From Trichocoleus sp. (GTDB taxonomy: Bacteria > Cyanobacteriota > Cyanobacteriia > Elainellales > Elainellaceae), in contig DATNQD010000039.1 of assembly GCA_036702865.1 (NCBI GenBank), forward strand, positions 1 to 64,000: a DNA stretch of 64,000 nucleotides, written 5' to 3'. Numbering within the stretch: the first letter of the stretch is position 1; each line of letters begins with the position of its first letter. The position numbers and the translations under genes were made by a program. Shown here piece after piece: positions 1-8,330 of this stretch. The notes under the pieces were generated by a model. It did no database searches. It had not been told where the DNA came from and saw only the letters and a list, made by a program, of their open reading frames with translations.

Positions 1-186
1 CAGACACTCCCTCGCGGGAGCAACCTTGCCTTAAGCTAGTGGTTATCGTCACTCGGAACTTTTGGGTTCATTTGGACGTTGGTTCCACCACAGGGGACTT
101 TCACCCCATTAGATCACGCCCATGCTGGGCGTACACAATCCGGTCGGAGCGGACTGCCGAAAGCTCTTGGTGTAGATGCAAACGTT

Positions 187-219
187 ACTAACAGCCGCTC
201 AACTGGAGCGTTAGGTTGC
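187..219 (+). other. attC-like integron recombination core
   Basis: A small hairpin, GCTC-AACTG-GAGC (197-209), is followed directly by GTTAGGT (210-216). That matches the GTTRRRY core of integron attC sites, and the arrangement resembles the right half of a gene-cassette attC. GTTAGGTTG occurs again at 270-278. The matching left half (RYYYAAC) is not clear upstream, so this may be a degenerate or partial site. A cassette-sized ORF begins 68 bp downstream, as expected for a cassette array. No integron integrase is in the window. Confidence 0.35.
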
Positions 220-286
220 TTGAGTCACGAATGGGAACGGCAGATTGAAATTGGTGGCAGGGATTCAATGTTAGGTTGTCGTGCTT

Positions 287-682
287 ATGACTCAATTCTC
301 GGATTTCAGAGCAGACATTGAAGAAGCAGTGAAAGCATTGAGTCTCTCTACCGATACTTTCAAGCTGGTGAGTCTTCACGAATACCAATCGATCTTGGTG
401 TCCATCCTTGAGCGATTTACAATGCTCGGCAAAAAAGGGTTGAACGCCTCTTGGTGGTGGGGAGCACTCAAAGAACCTCACGCCTCAATTCATGTTGCCT
501 ATCCTCCCAGCGTTCTACAAAAACTTGTACCACCTCAAGAGAGGGTTTGGTTTGTTGCTGAAGACTGGAGAAGAACGAAACGAAACGGCAACTTCTGGCT
601 TTATGAGGGGCTATGTGCATGTGGGGGAAAGCCACCGGGGCTACCTCGGCACAGGCACAATCGATTTTGCAACGCTATTTGA
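287..682 (+). pseudogene. truncated cassette-type hypothetical ORF
   Basis: A small acidic/aromatic protein starting at ATG 287 (GTG 281 is also possible). The first ~108 residues read as a genuine soluble protein with a WWWGAL segment and a C-terminal VWFVAEDW...GNFWLYEG stretch. This resembles small uncharacterised cytosolic proteins that end in an 'FIAEDW' motif. After about position 610 the reading frame runs out of frame over the 3' end of a sugar epimerase gene and becomes meaningless (CACGGKPPGLP...). The gene therefore appears to have lost its 3' end at a recombination junction. Function unknown. Confidence 0.45.
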
Positions 683-883
683 TGCCTTGGCTGAGATTAA
701 TTACCAGGGTACGATACGATCACCTTTGAAAGCTTCTCATCAGCGGTTATTGCCCCCAATCTTTCCACAACGCTAGACATTTGGCGTAACCTTTGGAGTG
801 ATGAGATGGATCTGGCTCGCCATGCCCGTCAGTTTATTGATGAGGGGGTACGGAAGGCATCGCGATCGCTGGCTGAAGCTTGA
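605..883 (+). pseudogene. 3' remnant of sugar isomerase/epimerase (TIM barrel)
   Basis: Conceptual translation gives GYVHVGESHRGYLGTGTIDF, then a frameshift, then TFESFSSAVIAPNLSTTLDI and a C-terminal helix ending at TGA 881-883. This is the last quarter of a D-tagatose/psicose-3-epimerase-like or xylose-isomerase-like TIM-barrel protein. The shift coincides with a tandem duplication of ACGAT (711-715 and 716-720); removing one copy restores the frame. The 5' three quarters are missing and replaced by the ORF at 287. The neighbouring xylulokinase suggests a former sugar-isomerase/kinase operon. Confidence 0.7.
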
Positions 884-1000
884 TCTGTGGTTATTTCTTT
901 AGCTCTTGTACAATCCATATAGTGCCGGAGGACAAATACCATTTGCCCCTACCATTTCAGTTGAACTCTGCTTCAAACTTACGCGACTTTTAGAATTGCT

Positions 1001-2479
1001 ATGTTGCTGGGAATTGATTTAGGTACGGGTTCTGTTAAAGCGTTGCTATTAGATGCAGATGGAACCGTGGTGGCTGAGGCATCTCATCCCTATCCGGTAA
1101 AATCTCCGAAACCAGGCTGGGCAGAGACAGATCCGGAAGCATGGTGGACTGCTGTGGCGATCGTGGTGCGGCAGGTTGTGGCGAACTCATCCCATCCAGT
1201 TGAGGCGCTCGGGCTTTCGGGTCAGATGCATGGGGTGGTGCTAACGGACAAAGCGGGTCAACCTTTGCGTCCAGCCATCCTTTGGGCAGACACGCGATCG
1301 GGCGATGTGCTCGATGCTTATCGGCAGCTTCCGAGCGATTTGCTGGCGCGTCTTGCCAACCCCATTACAGCCGGGATGGCTGGGCCAACGCTGGTATGGC
1401 TACGGCAGGAAGAACTCGATATTTATACTGCTGCCCATTGGGTGTTGCAACCCAAAGATTGGCTGCGGCTACGATTGACTGGGACAGTAGCGGCAGAACC
1501 CTCAGATGCCTCTGGAACTTTGCTGTATGATGTGCGATCGGATCAGTGGGCGTTTGAGGTGATGGAAGCTTTGCACTTGCGAACAGACTGGTTGCCAGAT
1601 CTCATTCCGTCCAGTCACATTGCTGGACACCTGACGAATCAAGCTGCTCATCATCTGGGATTGGAGGCTGGACTGCCCGTAGTCGCTGGGGCTGCTGATA
1701 CCGCATCGGCTATTCTAGGCAGCGGTCTACTCCAACCCGGATCGGTACAGCTCACCGTTGGTTCAGGAGCCCAGATCATTACACCGCTAACTCAACCAAA
1801 AGTTGATGCTTCTCTTCGTACCCATCTTTATCGCGCTGCTTTACCTGGGCAATGGTATCAACTAGCCGCGATCCAGAATGCCGGACTGGCTCTGGAATGG
1901 GTTCGGGGAATTCTTGGCTTGAGTTGGTCAGAAGTTTATGAGGCATCCGGCTCTGTTCCTCTTGGCTGCGAAGGTTTAACGTTTCTACCTTATTTAACGG
2001 GGGAGCGTACCCCTCATCTAGATCCACAAGCACGGGGTACCTGGGTTGGACTGGGATTGCACCACACCCGAGCTCATTTAATGTGGGCTGCCCTGGAAGG
2101 AGTTGCCTTTGCAATTAAACAGGGGTTGGAGGCACTCACAACTGACGATATGCCTCTTCCGAACCTTCGTTTAGCAGGCGGTGGCACTCTAGAGCCAGCC
2201 TGGAGGCAATTACTAGCAACGGTGCTACGGGTGCCGCTGTACAGCATTACGCTACCGGCAGCTTCAGCGCAAGGGGCTGCGCTCTTGGCAGGCTTGGGCA
2301 TTGGGGTCTATAGAGATGAACAGGCGATTCCCCAAGTCAGGATTACAGAAATTCCAACCCTTCCAGAAGACTTTACTCCTGAATTAGATGCCGCCTGGAA
2401 GCGCTTTCAAACGCTTTACCCAACCTTACGCCAGTGGCGGATATCCAACAGTCCTTCTCGTGAAGATTCCTTTTCCTGA
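1001..2479 (+). CDS. xylB: xylulokinase (FGGY family)
   Basis: A 492-residue FGGY-family carbohydrate kinase, which phosphorylates D-xylulose with ATP to feed the pentose phosphate pathway. The N-terminal phosphate-binding motif LGIDLGTGSVKALLLD is intact. LSGQMHGVV and the ILWADTR substrate-pocket segment follow near residues 69-95. The C-terminal ATPase half has GAADTASAILGSG and the second adenosine motif LAGGGTLEPAWRQLLA. Length matches xylulokinases. It lies 117 bp after the broken epimerase and probably once formed a unit with it. A ribulokinase or other FGGY kinase is less likely given the QMHG motif. Confidence 0.88.
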   Translation: MLLGIDLGTGSVKALLLDADGTVVAEASHPYPVKSPKPGWAETDPEAWWTAVAIVVRQVVANSSHPVEALGLSGQMHGVVLTDKAGQPLRPAILWADTRSGDVLDAYRQLPSDLLARLANPITAGMAGPTLVWLRQEELDIYTAAHWVLQPKDWLRLRLTGTVAAEPSDASGTLLYDVRSDQWAFEVMEALHLRTDWLPDLIPSSHIAGHLTNQAAHHLGLEAGLPVVAGAADTASAILGSGLLQPGSVQLTVGSGAQIITPLTQPKVDASLRTHLYRAALPGQWYQLAAIQNAGLALEWVRGILGLSWSEVYEASGSVPLGCEGLTFLPYLTGERTPHLDPQARGTWVGLGLHHTRAHLMWAALEGVAFAIKQGLEALTTDDMPLPNLRLAGGGTLEPAWRQLLATVLRVPLYSITLPAASAQGAALLAGLGIGVYRDEQAIPQVRITEIPTLPEDFTPELDAAWKRFQTLYPTLRQWRISNSPSREDSFS

Positions 2480-2552
2480 CCACCCTCCAACGAAACCGTC
2501 AGAATTGAATACTTAAATTGAGTGCAGATCTAATACTCTTTAAATTGAGGCT

Positions 2553-2668
2553 GTCAGAACTGAATATCCATCCCTTCCTATTGAGAATTTCACTTCAGCT
2601 TTTCCGCTGAAACCCTTATTCTTGCGTTCAACTTATTGAGAATCAAGCTTTGAATACTCAGTTCTGAC
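2553..2668. repeat. 11-bp inverted repeat, possible MITE-like remnant
   Basis: The 323-bp gap after xylB holds no gene. GTCAGAACTGA at 2553-2563 is perfectly inverted as TCAGTTCTGAC at 2658-2668. A near copy, GTCAGAATTGAATA, lies at 2498-2511 beside GTCAGAACTGAATA at 2553-2566. The layout suggests a short non-coding mobile element or a long hairpin, but no target duplication is evident. Confidence 0.4.
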
Positions 2669-2755
2669 ACTTTCAACAAAGCGAGAGAAGCCCCCTTTTG
2701 AAGTGGCTGACGAAGAATCAAGGGTTTCGGATTGTTACGATCGATAGAATGCGGG

Positions 2756-2784
2756 TTTCAGCCTTCGATCGCCTGTACTATAAT
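2756..2784 (+). promoter_or_regulatory. promoter of host hup gene
   Basis: A perfect -10 hexamer TATAAT (2779-2784) lies 28 bp before the HU start. It is preceded by a 17-bp spacer and a weak TTTCAG -35. The same elements, with the same CCTTCGATCG spacer start and the same downstream leader, occur before the second HU gene at 44 kb. Confidence 0.7.
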
Positions 2785-2812
2785 CCCGGTAAGGATTTAG
2801 AAGTTGAGGCTT

Positions 2813-3106
2813 ATGAACAAAGGTGAATTAGTAGACAAGGTTGCAGACAAGGCAAACGTCACCAAAAAACAGGCGGATGCTGTTCTGACTGCCGCGATCG
2901 ATTCCATCATGGAAGCTGTTGCTGGTGGCGATAAAGTAACGCTGGTTGGCTTTGGGTCGTTTGAGCCACGCGAACGCAAAGAGCGGGAAGGTCGCAATCC
3001 AAAGACAGGTGAAGCAATGACGATTCCTGAGACAAAAGTACCTGCGTTCAGTGCCGGGAAGCTGTTCAAGGAGTTGGTTTCAGGCAACGAATCTACCGCT
3101 GCCTAA
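2813..3106 (+). CDS. hup: HU family DNA-binding protein (copy 1)
   Basis: A 97-residue HU, the homodimeric nucleoid protein that bends DNA. It has the N-terminal MNKGELVDKVADKANVTKKQ helix pair, the VTLVGFGSFEPRER signature and the GRNPKTGEAMTIPETKVPAF arm ending in FSAGKLFKELV. ATG 2813 is chosen because it aligns with HU N termini; an in-frame TTG lies 9 nt upstream. It has its own promoter and terminator, so it is monocistronic. It is nearly identical to the HU at 43.7-44.0 kb, with six substitutions across 97 residues. This copy is probably the host gene. Confidence 0.93.
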   Translation: MNKGELVDKVADKANVTKKQADAVLTAAIDSIMEAVAGGDKVTLVGFGSFEPRERKEREGRNPKTGEAMTIPETKVPAFSAGKLFKELVSGNESTAA

Positions 3107-3136
3107 TTGTCTAATTCTCTTCTCTGATACCATGCT

Positions 3137-3163
3137 GCGCCTCTGTTTGGGGGCGTTTTTTGT
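3137..3163 (+). terminator. terminator of hup copy 1
   Basis: A GC-rich hairpin (GCGCC...GGGGGCG) ends in TTTTTT, 31 bp after the HU stop codon. Confidence 0.7.
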
Positions 3164-3368
3164 GTCAATTTTATGTCAAAAGGTGCGATCGTCTTTAGTT
3201 CAGCAACCCAACTGAAGACAGGACGATCGTTTCTCTAACTCAAGGCTATTTTGAGTTGAGGGAGGACTGTTCAATAACTGGCTGATTCTAAGCTAAACGT
3301 GCTTTGTCTGAACCTCATAATCAATGTATCTATTGATACTTCAAGAATCAAAAAGCTAGGAGAACTTC

Positions 3369-4611
3369 GTGTTCAGAAGGCGATCGAATCGGCTCTTCGT
3401 TCTACTTGTTTGTGTGCTTTTTGCTGTACAAGGTTCAGGAGAAGGGGTCACAGTCCTGTACCCAAAGACACGTGTTTCTCTCAATGATGGACAGGCAGGA
3501 GAAAAGCTTGGTTTTGATGTAGCAGGGGATGGTGATACGTTCATTGCGAGTACCTCTCCTTACATAAGTACAGACAAAACAAAAACAGCAGCAGTCTATG
3601 TCTACGTTCGTACTAAAGGTAATCAGTGGTTACAACAAGCTAAGTTAATCCCCAGTCAGAAAGACGCGATGATGCTCTGGGAAGTATTGATATCAGTAAA
3701 AACACTATTGTTGTAACTGAACCCGATTTCGGGAACGTTTACATCTTTACTCGCAAAGGTAATGCTTGGGTTCAACAAGCAAAACTTTCTTCCCCCGCAG
3801 AGTCAGGGATCAGTTTTGGTCAAACCGTAGCAATCGATGGAGACACATTGGTCGTCGGGGAGGAAGGAGCAGTCCATGTGTATGTTAGGCAATCAGGAAC
3901 GGCAACTTGGTCGTATCAAGCAAAACTCACTGCTCCTGGAGATTATAAAGAGTATTTTTCATTCGGTCATACGGTTGATATTTATCAGGACACGATTGTC
4001 ATTGGAATTGGAAAGTACGATGGGGGAAGTGCCAGTGTTTTCGTTCGTCGCCCTGGGACAACTAGTTGGTTACAGCAAGCCGAACTCATACCTCAAAGAG
4101 AAAAAAGGTAGCGGGTGCTGGTGGCTCAGTCTCAATCGATGCAAATAGGATTATAGTTGGTGCCTACGGAGATAAGTTAGGCTCTGAGTCTGTCCCCACA
4201 GGTGCAGTTTATATCTTTGAGCGCAGTTCAAATGGAAATACTTGGACTCAAACGGCTCGATTAGTACCACAAGGAGCACGTAAAGGATGGATGGCTCCAT
4301 ATGGGTTTGGCATAGAAGTGGCGGTAGAGGGGGATGCCATTGCAGTTTTAGCAAAAGATTACAGCAGTCTGTTTTCAGGAGTAGAAGCGCCTGTATACCT
4401 CTTTAGGCAGAGCGAGAACGGGCAATGGATGCAGCAGTTAAAAGTATTGCCGAGTACTGATTTTCCTGATGAAAATGGTTTCTTTTCCGTTGCAGTTTGG
4501 GACAGCAGGATGGTAGCTGGTGAGATCTTTGCCAAGAACGAGCAAGGAGTAGTTGGAGGCGCAGTTCATATCCTAGATGTCCCTGCTGAAAACATACAGT
4601 CGCTTCATTAA
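3369..4611 (+). pseudogene. secreted FG-GAP repeat (beta-propeller) protein, frameshifted twice
   Basis: GTG start at 3369 with AGGAG six bases upstream, then a signal peptide (LFVLLVCVLFAVQG). Repeated blades follow in the style 'GDTLVVG...VYVR...W.QQAKL', the FG-GAP type found in extracellular beta-propellers. The frame changes near 3665 (about one base lost before GATGATGCT) and again in an A6 run near 4100. The three pieces together give one continuous protein of about 410 residues, ending after AVHILDV. It is probably a recent pseudogene; sequencing error at the A-run is an alternative. Confidence 0.75.
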
Positions 4612-4878
4612 CTGCCGATCTATTCAAGAAAACTGTAGCGACCTATATTGCGATCATTCATTGCCATTTCATCTTAGTCTGACATCATCATCTACAAAAT
4701 TTACAACGAGAAACAGAGGTATAAAAGAGCCGTTTTGTTATTTTTTCTAATTACACTTTCATTAACTATTGCCTATAATTCTTTGCTTCATCCAAAGAAA
4801 TTGTGGTTAAGCATTTGGAAAGTAATTGGAAAATTGAACGATCGGTTCTAGGAGTAATGCTAAATCTGGAGAGCAGAA

Positions 4879-5325
4879 CTAGAGCTTAATCACTCCAGAT
4901 CCTTCGATGTGAATGCCGTTCACAATGATGGTGTTGGTGAAAATAACCTGGCTTGCCCGCAAGATCTCGCCATCTTCGCTCAGGTTGAAATGGCGCAACC
5001 ATTGGTCAAGGCATTGATTCTTGGAGCAGAACAACGCGATCGTATACCAGGCTTCATAGAAGTGGCAGAAGTTTCTCTTCCTTTGAAAAAGTGGATCGTC
5101 GGGGAACAGAAAATTGTATTCCTTAAACGACTTGCGGCTGTCGTAAACCTGTCCCCAAATTGCCTTCTGGGTAAAGTTCGATCGACAAAGATGATTAATA
5201 GCCCGAACAACGCTTTTTTTTTCAATCCATTCCTCTTCAATCTCAAACCCCAACTCTTGCATGACTTCTGCAAACGGCTCGGGGTGATGTTTCATTGCCA
5301 TAAGCCAGGGATGAAGGTACTGCAT
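4879..5325 (-). CDS. hypothetical protein
   Basis: About 148 residues from the ATG at 5325 (MQYLHPWLMAMKHHPEPF...). An upstream in-frame start at 5376 gives 165 residues but begins with low-complexity sequence. Soluble, rich in aromatic residues and histidine, with no membrane segment and no family I recognise. It is the last gene of a minus-strand group with the genes at 5379 and 5518. Confidence 0.6.
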   Translation of the reverse strand: MQYLHPWLMAMKHHPEPFAEVMQELGFEIEEEWIEKKSVVRAINHLCRSNFTQKAIWGQVYDSRKSFKEYNFLFPDDPLFQRKRNFCHFYEAWYTIALFCSKNQCLDQWLRHFNLSEDGEILRASQVIFTNTIIVNGIHIEGSGVIKL

Positions 5326-5378
5326 ACGGTTCGTCTCTCTGTTGTCTCGGTGATTCGGTAGGGATAGAGTTTGCAACC

Positions 5379-5531
5379 CTAGAACGGAGTGCAGACATCT
5401 TCCCAGTGCAGTTGTTGCATTTTATCAGCCTCAGCGACCTGTACACCCCATGGGAAAATCGCTATCACGATCGCCCTAGCATAGCCATTCAGATAGTAAC
5501 CAACCCAGTCGCCAGTCTTAAGGTTCAACAT
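5379..5531 (-). CDS. small SH3-like protein (50 aa)
   Basis: A short gene starting MLNLKTGDWVGYYLNGYARA and ending in HWEDVCTPF. Its ATG (5529-5531) lies inside the last codons of the upstream gene, so it is probably translationally coupled. The pattern of short beta strands (GDWVGYYL, AIVIAIF, GVQVAE) suggests a small SH3-like barrel. Function unknown; the overlap and plausible protein composition support it as real. Confidence 0.55.
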   Translation of the reverse strand: MLNLKTGDWVGYYLNGYARAIVIAIFPWGVQVAEADKMQQLHWEDVCTPF

Positions 5532-5832
5532 CCTGCACTCCTTCCAAAAACTCAATCTGTTTTAGGGCAACCGATCGAAGTCGCTCCAGTCGTACAATCT
5601 CGTAGCGCCGCATTGCCTGACGCACCGGATCAGCATTGCCTGATTCTTTGTCCCGCATTCCTGCTTCAGTGAAACAGTTGATTAGCTTCAGATAATAGAA
5701 CTGCTTTGCGTCGAGCCAATTGATTTCGCAGCGGCTCAGGCGCGATCGAACAATAGCTTGCTGTTCTGGCGTTGGCTCTGCCAGTTCTGTGGCTGTTGGT
5801 TCATATGCAAGTAGGTCAAGCTGGTCAGTCAT
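5518..5832 (-). CDS. hypothetical protein
   Basis: 104 residues, starting MTDQLDLLAYEPTATEL, largely helical. A central WLDAKQFYYLKLINCF segment precedes a basic helix (RQAMRRYEIVRLERLRSVAL). First gene of a three-gene minus-strand operon. I do not recognise the family. The start lies 47 bp from the hairpin that contains a tRNA-Gly half. Confidence 0.6.
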   Translation of the reverse strand: MTDQLDLLAYEPTATELAEPTPEQQAIVRSRLSRCEINWLDAKQFYYLKLINCFTEAGMRDKESGNADPVRQAMRRYEIVRLERLRSVALKQIEFLEGVQDVEP

Positions 5833-5878
5833 GGCGATCGGATTTTAGGGTTAAGGAAAACTGCTATCGCTATCACCT

Positions 5879-5954
5879 GGGCAGTTCATACCTGCGGGTG
5901 TAATTCAGTGGTAGAACGCGACCTACAACCCCTACCACCGAGCGAGGAACTGCC
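5879..5954. other. hairpin carrying the 5' half of a tRNA-Gly
   Basis: Positions 5894-5923 read as the acceptor strand, D arm and start of the anticodon stem of a bacterial tRNA-Gly (GCGGGTGTAATTCAGTGGTA then GAACGCGACC). The anticodon and T arm are absent. The segment sits inside a nested inverted repeat: GGCAGTTC (5880-5887) with GAACTGCC (5947-5954), and GTGGTAG (908-914 of this kilobase) with CTACCAC (932-938). It cannot be a working tRNA. It could be an attachment-site scar, a tRNA-derived regulatory hairpin in the operon leader, or a rearranged pseudogene. Confidence 0.5.
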
Positions 5955-6393
5955 AAGAGAATATGCATGGCGCTGATTCCTCTTTTAGTGTGGACAGAGG
6001 TCAATGAGAAGTTTAACTCCTTGTCAAGCTTTCTTTATGTAAACTGCCGACTTTCTTGGGGAAGCTCCATGTTTTTTTGAGCAATCAAAACTAGACAGTT
6101 GACAGTGCATTCTCCTCATTCCCCAACTATTAGGCGTGTATCCCAATAACCTTGCGCCGTCTGAGACAGCATAAATTCACGGAAGCAATTCTAAGCTAAA
6201 ACCCACTCGATCGCTGAAACTTGCCAGAATTAAAGTCGATGTAAGCTCGATGGCTAAATAGATTCATAGCGTTTGAATCCATAATGCCGTTCGAGCGGAT
6301 CAACAAGCGGATCAAAGGGAGAGCAGGGTCTGAGTTCGAGGCTATCTGCGACTGCTCAACGATGGCGTTAGCGTGCCTTAACTGCCGATCTGC
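5955..6393. other. intergenic region without recognisable gene
   Basis: About 440 bp between divergently placed units. I see no convincing protein, RNA or repeat in it. A short open frame at 6284 overlaps the 3' end of the next gene and looks accidental. Confidence 0.4.
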
Positions 6394-7239
6394 TTACCTG
6401 GGCAAACGTGCTGGAAGAACAGATAGGGTGGCAATGACCAAAAACAATAACGCTGTTCCAGTCTCCAGCATGGCAACGAATTGAATCTTGGTTGTGCAGT
6501 ACCAATCTTTCTGCCAAAGAATAACGCCAAACTTGAGCAGAGCCACACTGAAAGCAATGGCGGTGAAGGGTAATAACCAGCCGATCGCCCAAAGACCAAC
6601 CACCAGGAGAGATGCGATCGTGTGGTATACCAAGCTGGGCGTGATTGGATGCTGTTTATTTTTGCGAAACTTTACAGTGAAGATGGCGCTGGAGAAAAAC
6701 AAACCATTTAAAAGCCACAATCCAATTGCTGATGTTGTCAGGGTTCCGGTTGTGATGATGTATGCCAGAGGCGCAGACAAACATACAGCAAAGAACGTGA
6801 TTAATTCGTTTAAAACTGATTTTTGTTCGCGATGGAATACAGAAATTGCGTCTATCAAAAATGCAGCGATCGCTCCCAGGTAAATCCAGAGGAGGGGAGA
6901 CAAAAGGTTTTCTTGCTGCCAGTACAGGTAGAGGGCAATTGCGGCTGCAACGCCAGAGTATACGCCACCCCAGATCAGCAATCGCGGTTTTGGGCTACGC
7001 CGTTGCTTGAGTTGCACCACCAGCGGGTGTTCTGCCTGAAAGCCACAAAAAGCGCAAATCAATGCCAATGTTGTTGCCCATGTCCAGTCAAGCGCCAAAG
7101 CAGCACCCGATATAAATGACACCAGCAACATAATATAAACTCCATGCTCTGGAGAAAGGGTTGGGCGATACCAAGCTTGTGAGTTTGGTTTTTGAGGGGA
7201 TGGGTTTGTAATTGTTGGGATCAGTGGGGATGGGGTCAT
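6394..7239 (-). CDS. YwiC-like integral membrane protein
   Basis: 281 residues with about eight hydrophobic segments. After a polar, proline-rich N terminus comes 'LSPEHGVYIMLLVSFISG', the PKEHGAY-like signature of the YwiC family, often encoded beside denitrification or nitrosative-stress genes. The biochemical role of the family is not established. It is divergent from ric, with the shared operator-like repeat 7326-7341 between them, 87 bp from this start. Confidence 0.72.
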   Translation of the reverse strand: MTPSPLIPTITNPSPQKPNSQAWYRPTLSPEHGVYIMLLVSFISGAALALDWTWATTLALICAFCGFQAEHPLVVQLKQRRSPKPRLLIWGGVYSGVAAAIALYLYWQQENLLSPLLWIYLGAIAAFLIDAISVFHREQKSVLNELITFFAVCLSAPLAYIITTGTLTTSAIGLWLLNGLFFSSAIFTVKFRKNKQHPITPSLVYHTIASLLVVGLWAIGWLLPFTAIAFSVALLKFGVILWQKDWYCTTKIQFVAMLETGTALLFLVIATLSVLPARLPR

Positions 7240-7325
7240 ATTGCTCTAGAGAACATGGTTTGGATCGCATCTTCGGCAGCAAAGCAGGAGTTATTTCTAC
7301 TGTGCCAGATTCAATTCAGGAGTTG

Positions 7326-7341
7326 TATGAGGTAGCTCATA
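7326..7341. promoter_or_regulatory. operator-like inverted repeat between ywiC-like and ric genes
   Basis: Perfect 6-4-6 inverted repeat TATGAG-GTAG-CTCATA. The related TATGAT-CTAC-CTCATA (whose complement is TATGAG-GTAG-ATCATA) lies before the methyltransferase gene. The geometry is that of a Crp/Fnr-family site, and a Crp/Fnr gene lies between the two sites. Binding by that protein is inferred. Confidence 0.6.
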
Positions 7342-7456
7342 GAAACAACAGGGTGGGTTTGGCAGAGTAGAGATGAAGTGAATGCTGGCTTTGAATTGGA
7401 AGATTCTCAGCGACCTTGACAAGTCCCAGCCATTCGTAAAACGGAGTTCAAAAGCA

Positions 7457-8173
7457 ATGACTATCTTTCAGCTTGATAACACAGTAGGCTCTATTGTGCG
7501 TAATCACCCTGCCCTATCTCGCCTCTTCGAGCAAGCCAAAGTAGATTATTGCTGTGGTGGACAAAAGACTTTAGACGAAGCCTGTCGTCAACGTGGGATT
7601 GATCCTCAGCGTTTCCTTGCCCAGTTAGAAGATTACGCAGCCTCAGAAACTACTCCAGAAGTTAGTATCGCAGAACTCTCCCTAACTGAATTAGCCGATC
7701 ACATTGAGCGAATTCACCATGCCTATCTGCATGAGGAGCTTCCCCGGCTAGAGAAAATGGTGACGAAAGTTGCGGCGGTACATGGAGAGAAAGAATCTCG
7801 CCTTGCCCAGATCAGAGACACTTTTCTAGCACTGTCGGCAGAACTGACCACACACTTGATGAAGGAAGAGCAAGTTTTGTTTCCCATGATTCGGCAGTTG
7901 GAGGCGAGCAATACCCTACCCAATTTTCACTGCGGTACTGTGGTCAATCCCATCACTCGCATGATTGTTGAACACGATGGGGCTGGCATTGCACTCGCAC
8001 AATTGCGTCAACTGACTGACGATTTTACCCCTCCAGAGTGGGCATGTAATACTTATCGTGCCCTGTTTGATGCACTGCTTACTTTTGAACAAGATATGCA
8101 CCAACACGTTCACAAAGAAAATAATGTTTTGTTTCCTCAAGCAGTTTTACTTGAACAACAAAAAGCGAATTAA
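7457..8173 (+). CDS. ric: iron-sulfur cluster repair di-iron protein (RIC/YtfE/ScdA)
   Basis: 238 residues from ATG 7457 (MTIFQLDNTVGSIVRNHPAL); an earlier in-frame ATG would add 25 unrelated residues. The N-terminal ScdA domain carries YCCGGQKTLDEAC. The C-terminal hemerythrin-like domain supplies iron-binding histidines and glutamates in HIERIHHAYLHEELPRLE, HLMKEEQVLFP, MIVEHDGAG and HQHVHKENNVLFP. The family repairs Fe-S clusters damaged by nitric oxide or oxidants. The neighbouring Crp/Fnr regulator, methyltransferase and YwiC-like protein fit a nitrosative-stress role. Confidence 0.9.
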   Translation: MTIFQLDNTVGSIVRNHPALSRLFEQAKVDYCCGGQKTLDEACRQRGIDPQRFLAQLEDYAASETTPEVSIAELSLTELADHIERIHHAYLHEELPRLEKMVTKVAAVHGEKESRLAQIRDTFLALSAELTTHLMKEEQVLFPMIRQLEASNTLPNFHCGTVVNPITRMIVEHDGAGIALAQLRQLTDDFTPPEWACNTYRALFDALLTFEQDMHQHVHKENNVLFPQAVLLEQQKAN

Positions 8174-8330
8174 TTTAAGTCTCTGAATAGAAATGCGATC
8201 GCACTCTTCTGTCTTATTGAGTTGGAAGGGTACGGTTGCGTTCCGACGAAGTACTGCACCCAGATTGTATCGAGCCTCTAGAATTGAAGGACGTAAAGAA
8301 GAACTAATTTTTTAATGAAAACCGATATTC

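Noticed and set aside
1-180. Possible protein fragment in the first 180 bp
   Set aside because: The open frames are short and I could not match them to any family; only the attC-like core after it is supported.
6284-6484. Short plus-strand frame rich in Arg
   Set aside because: It overlaps the 3' end of the YwiC-like gene on the other strand, with no start signal or family pattern.
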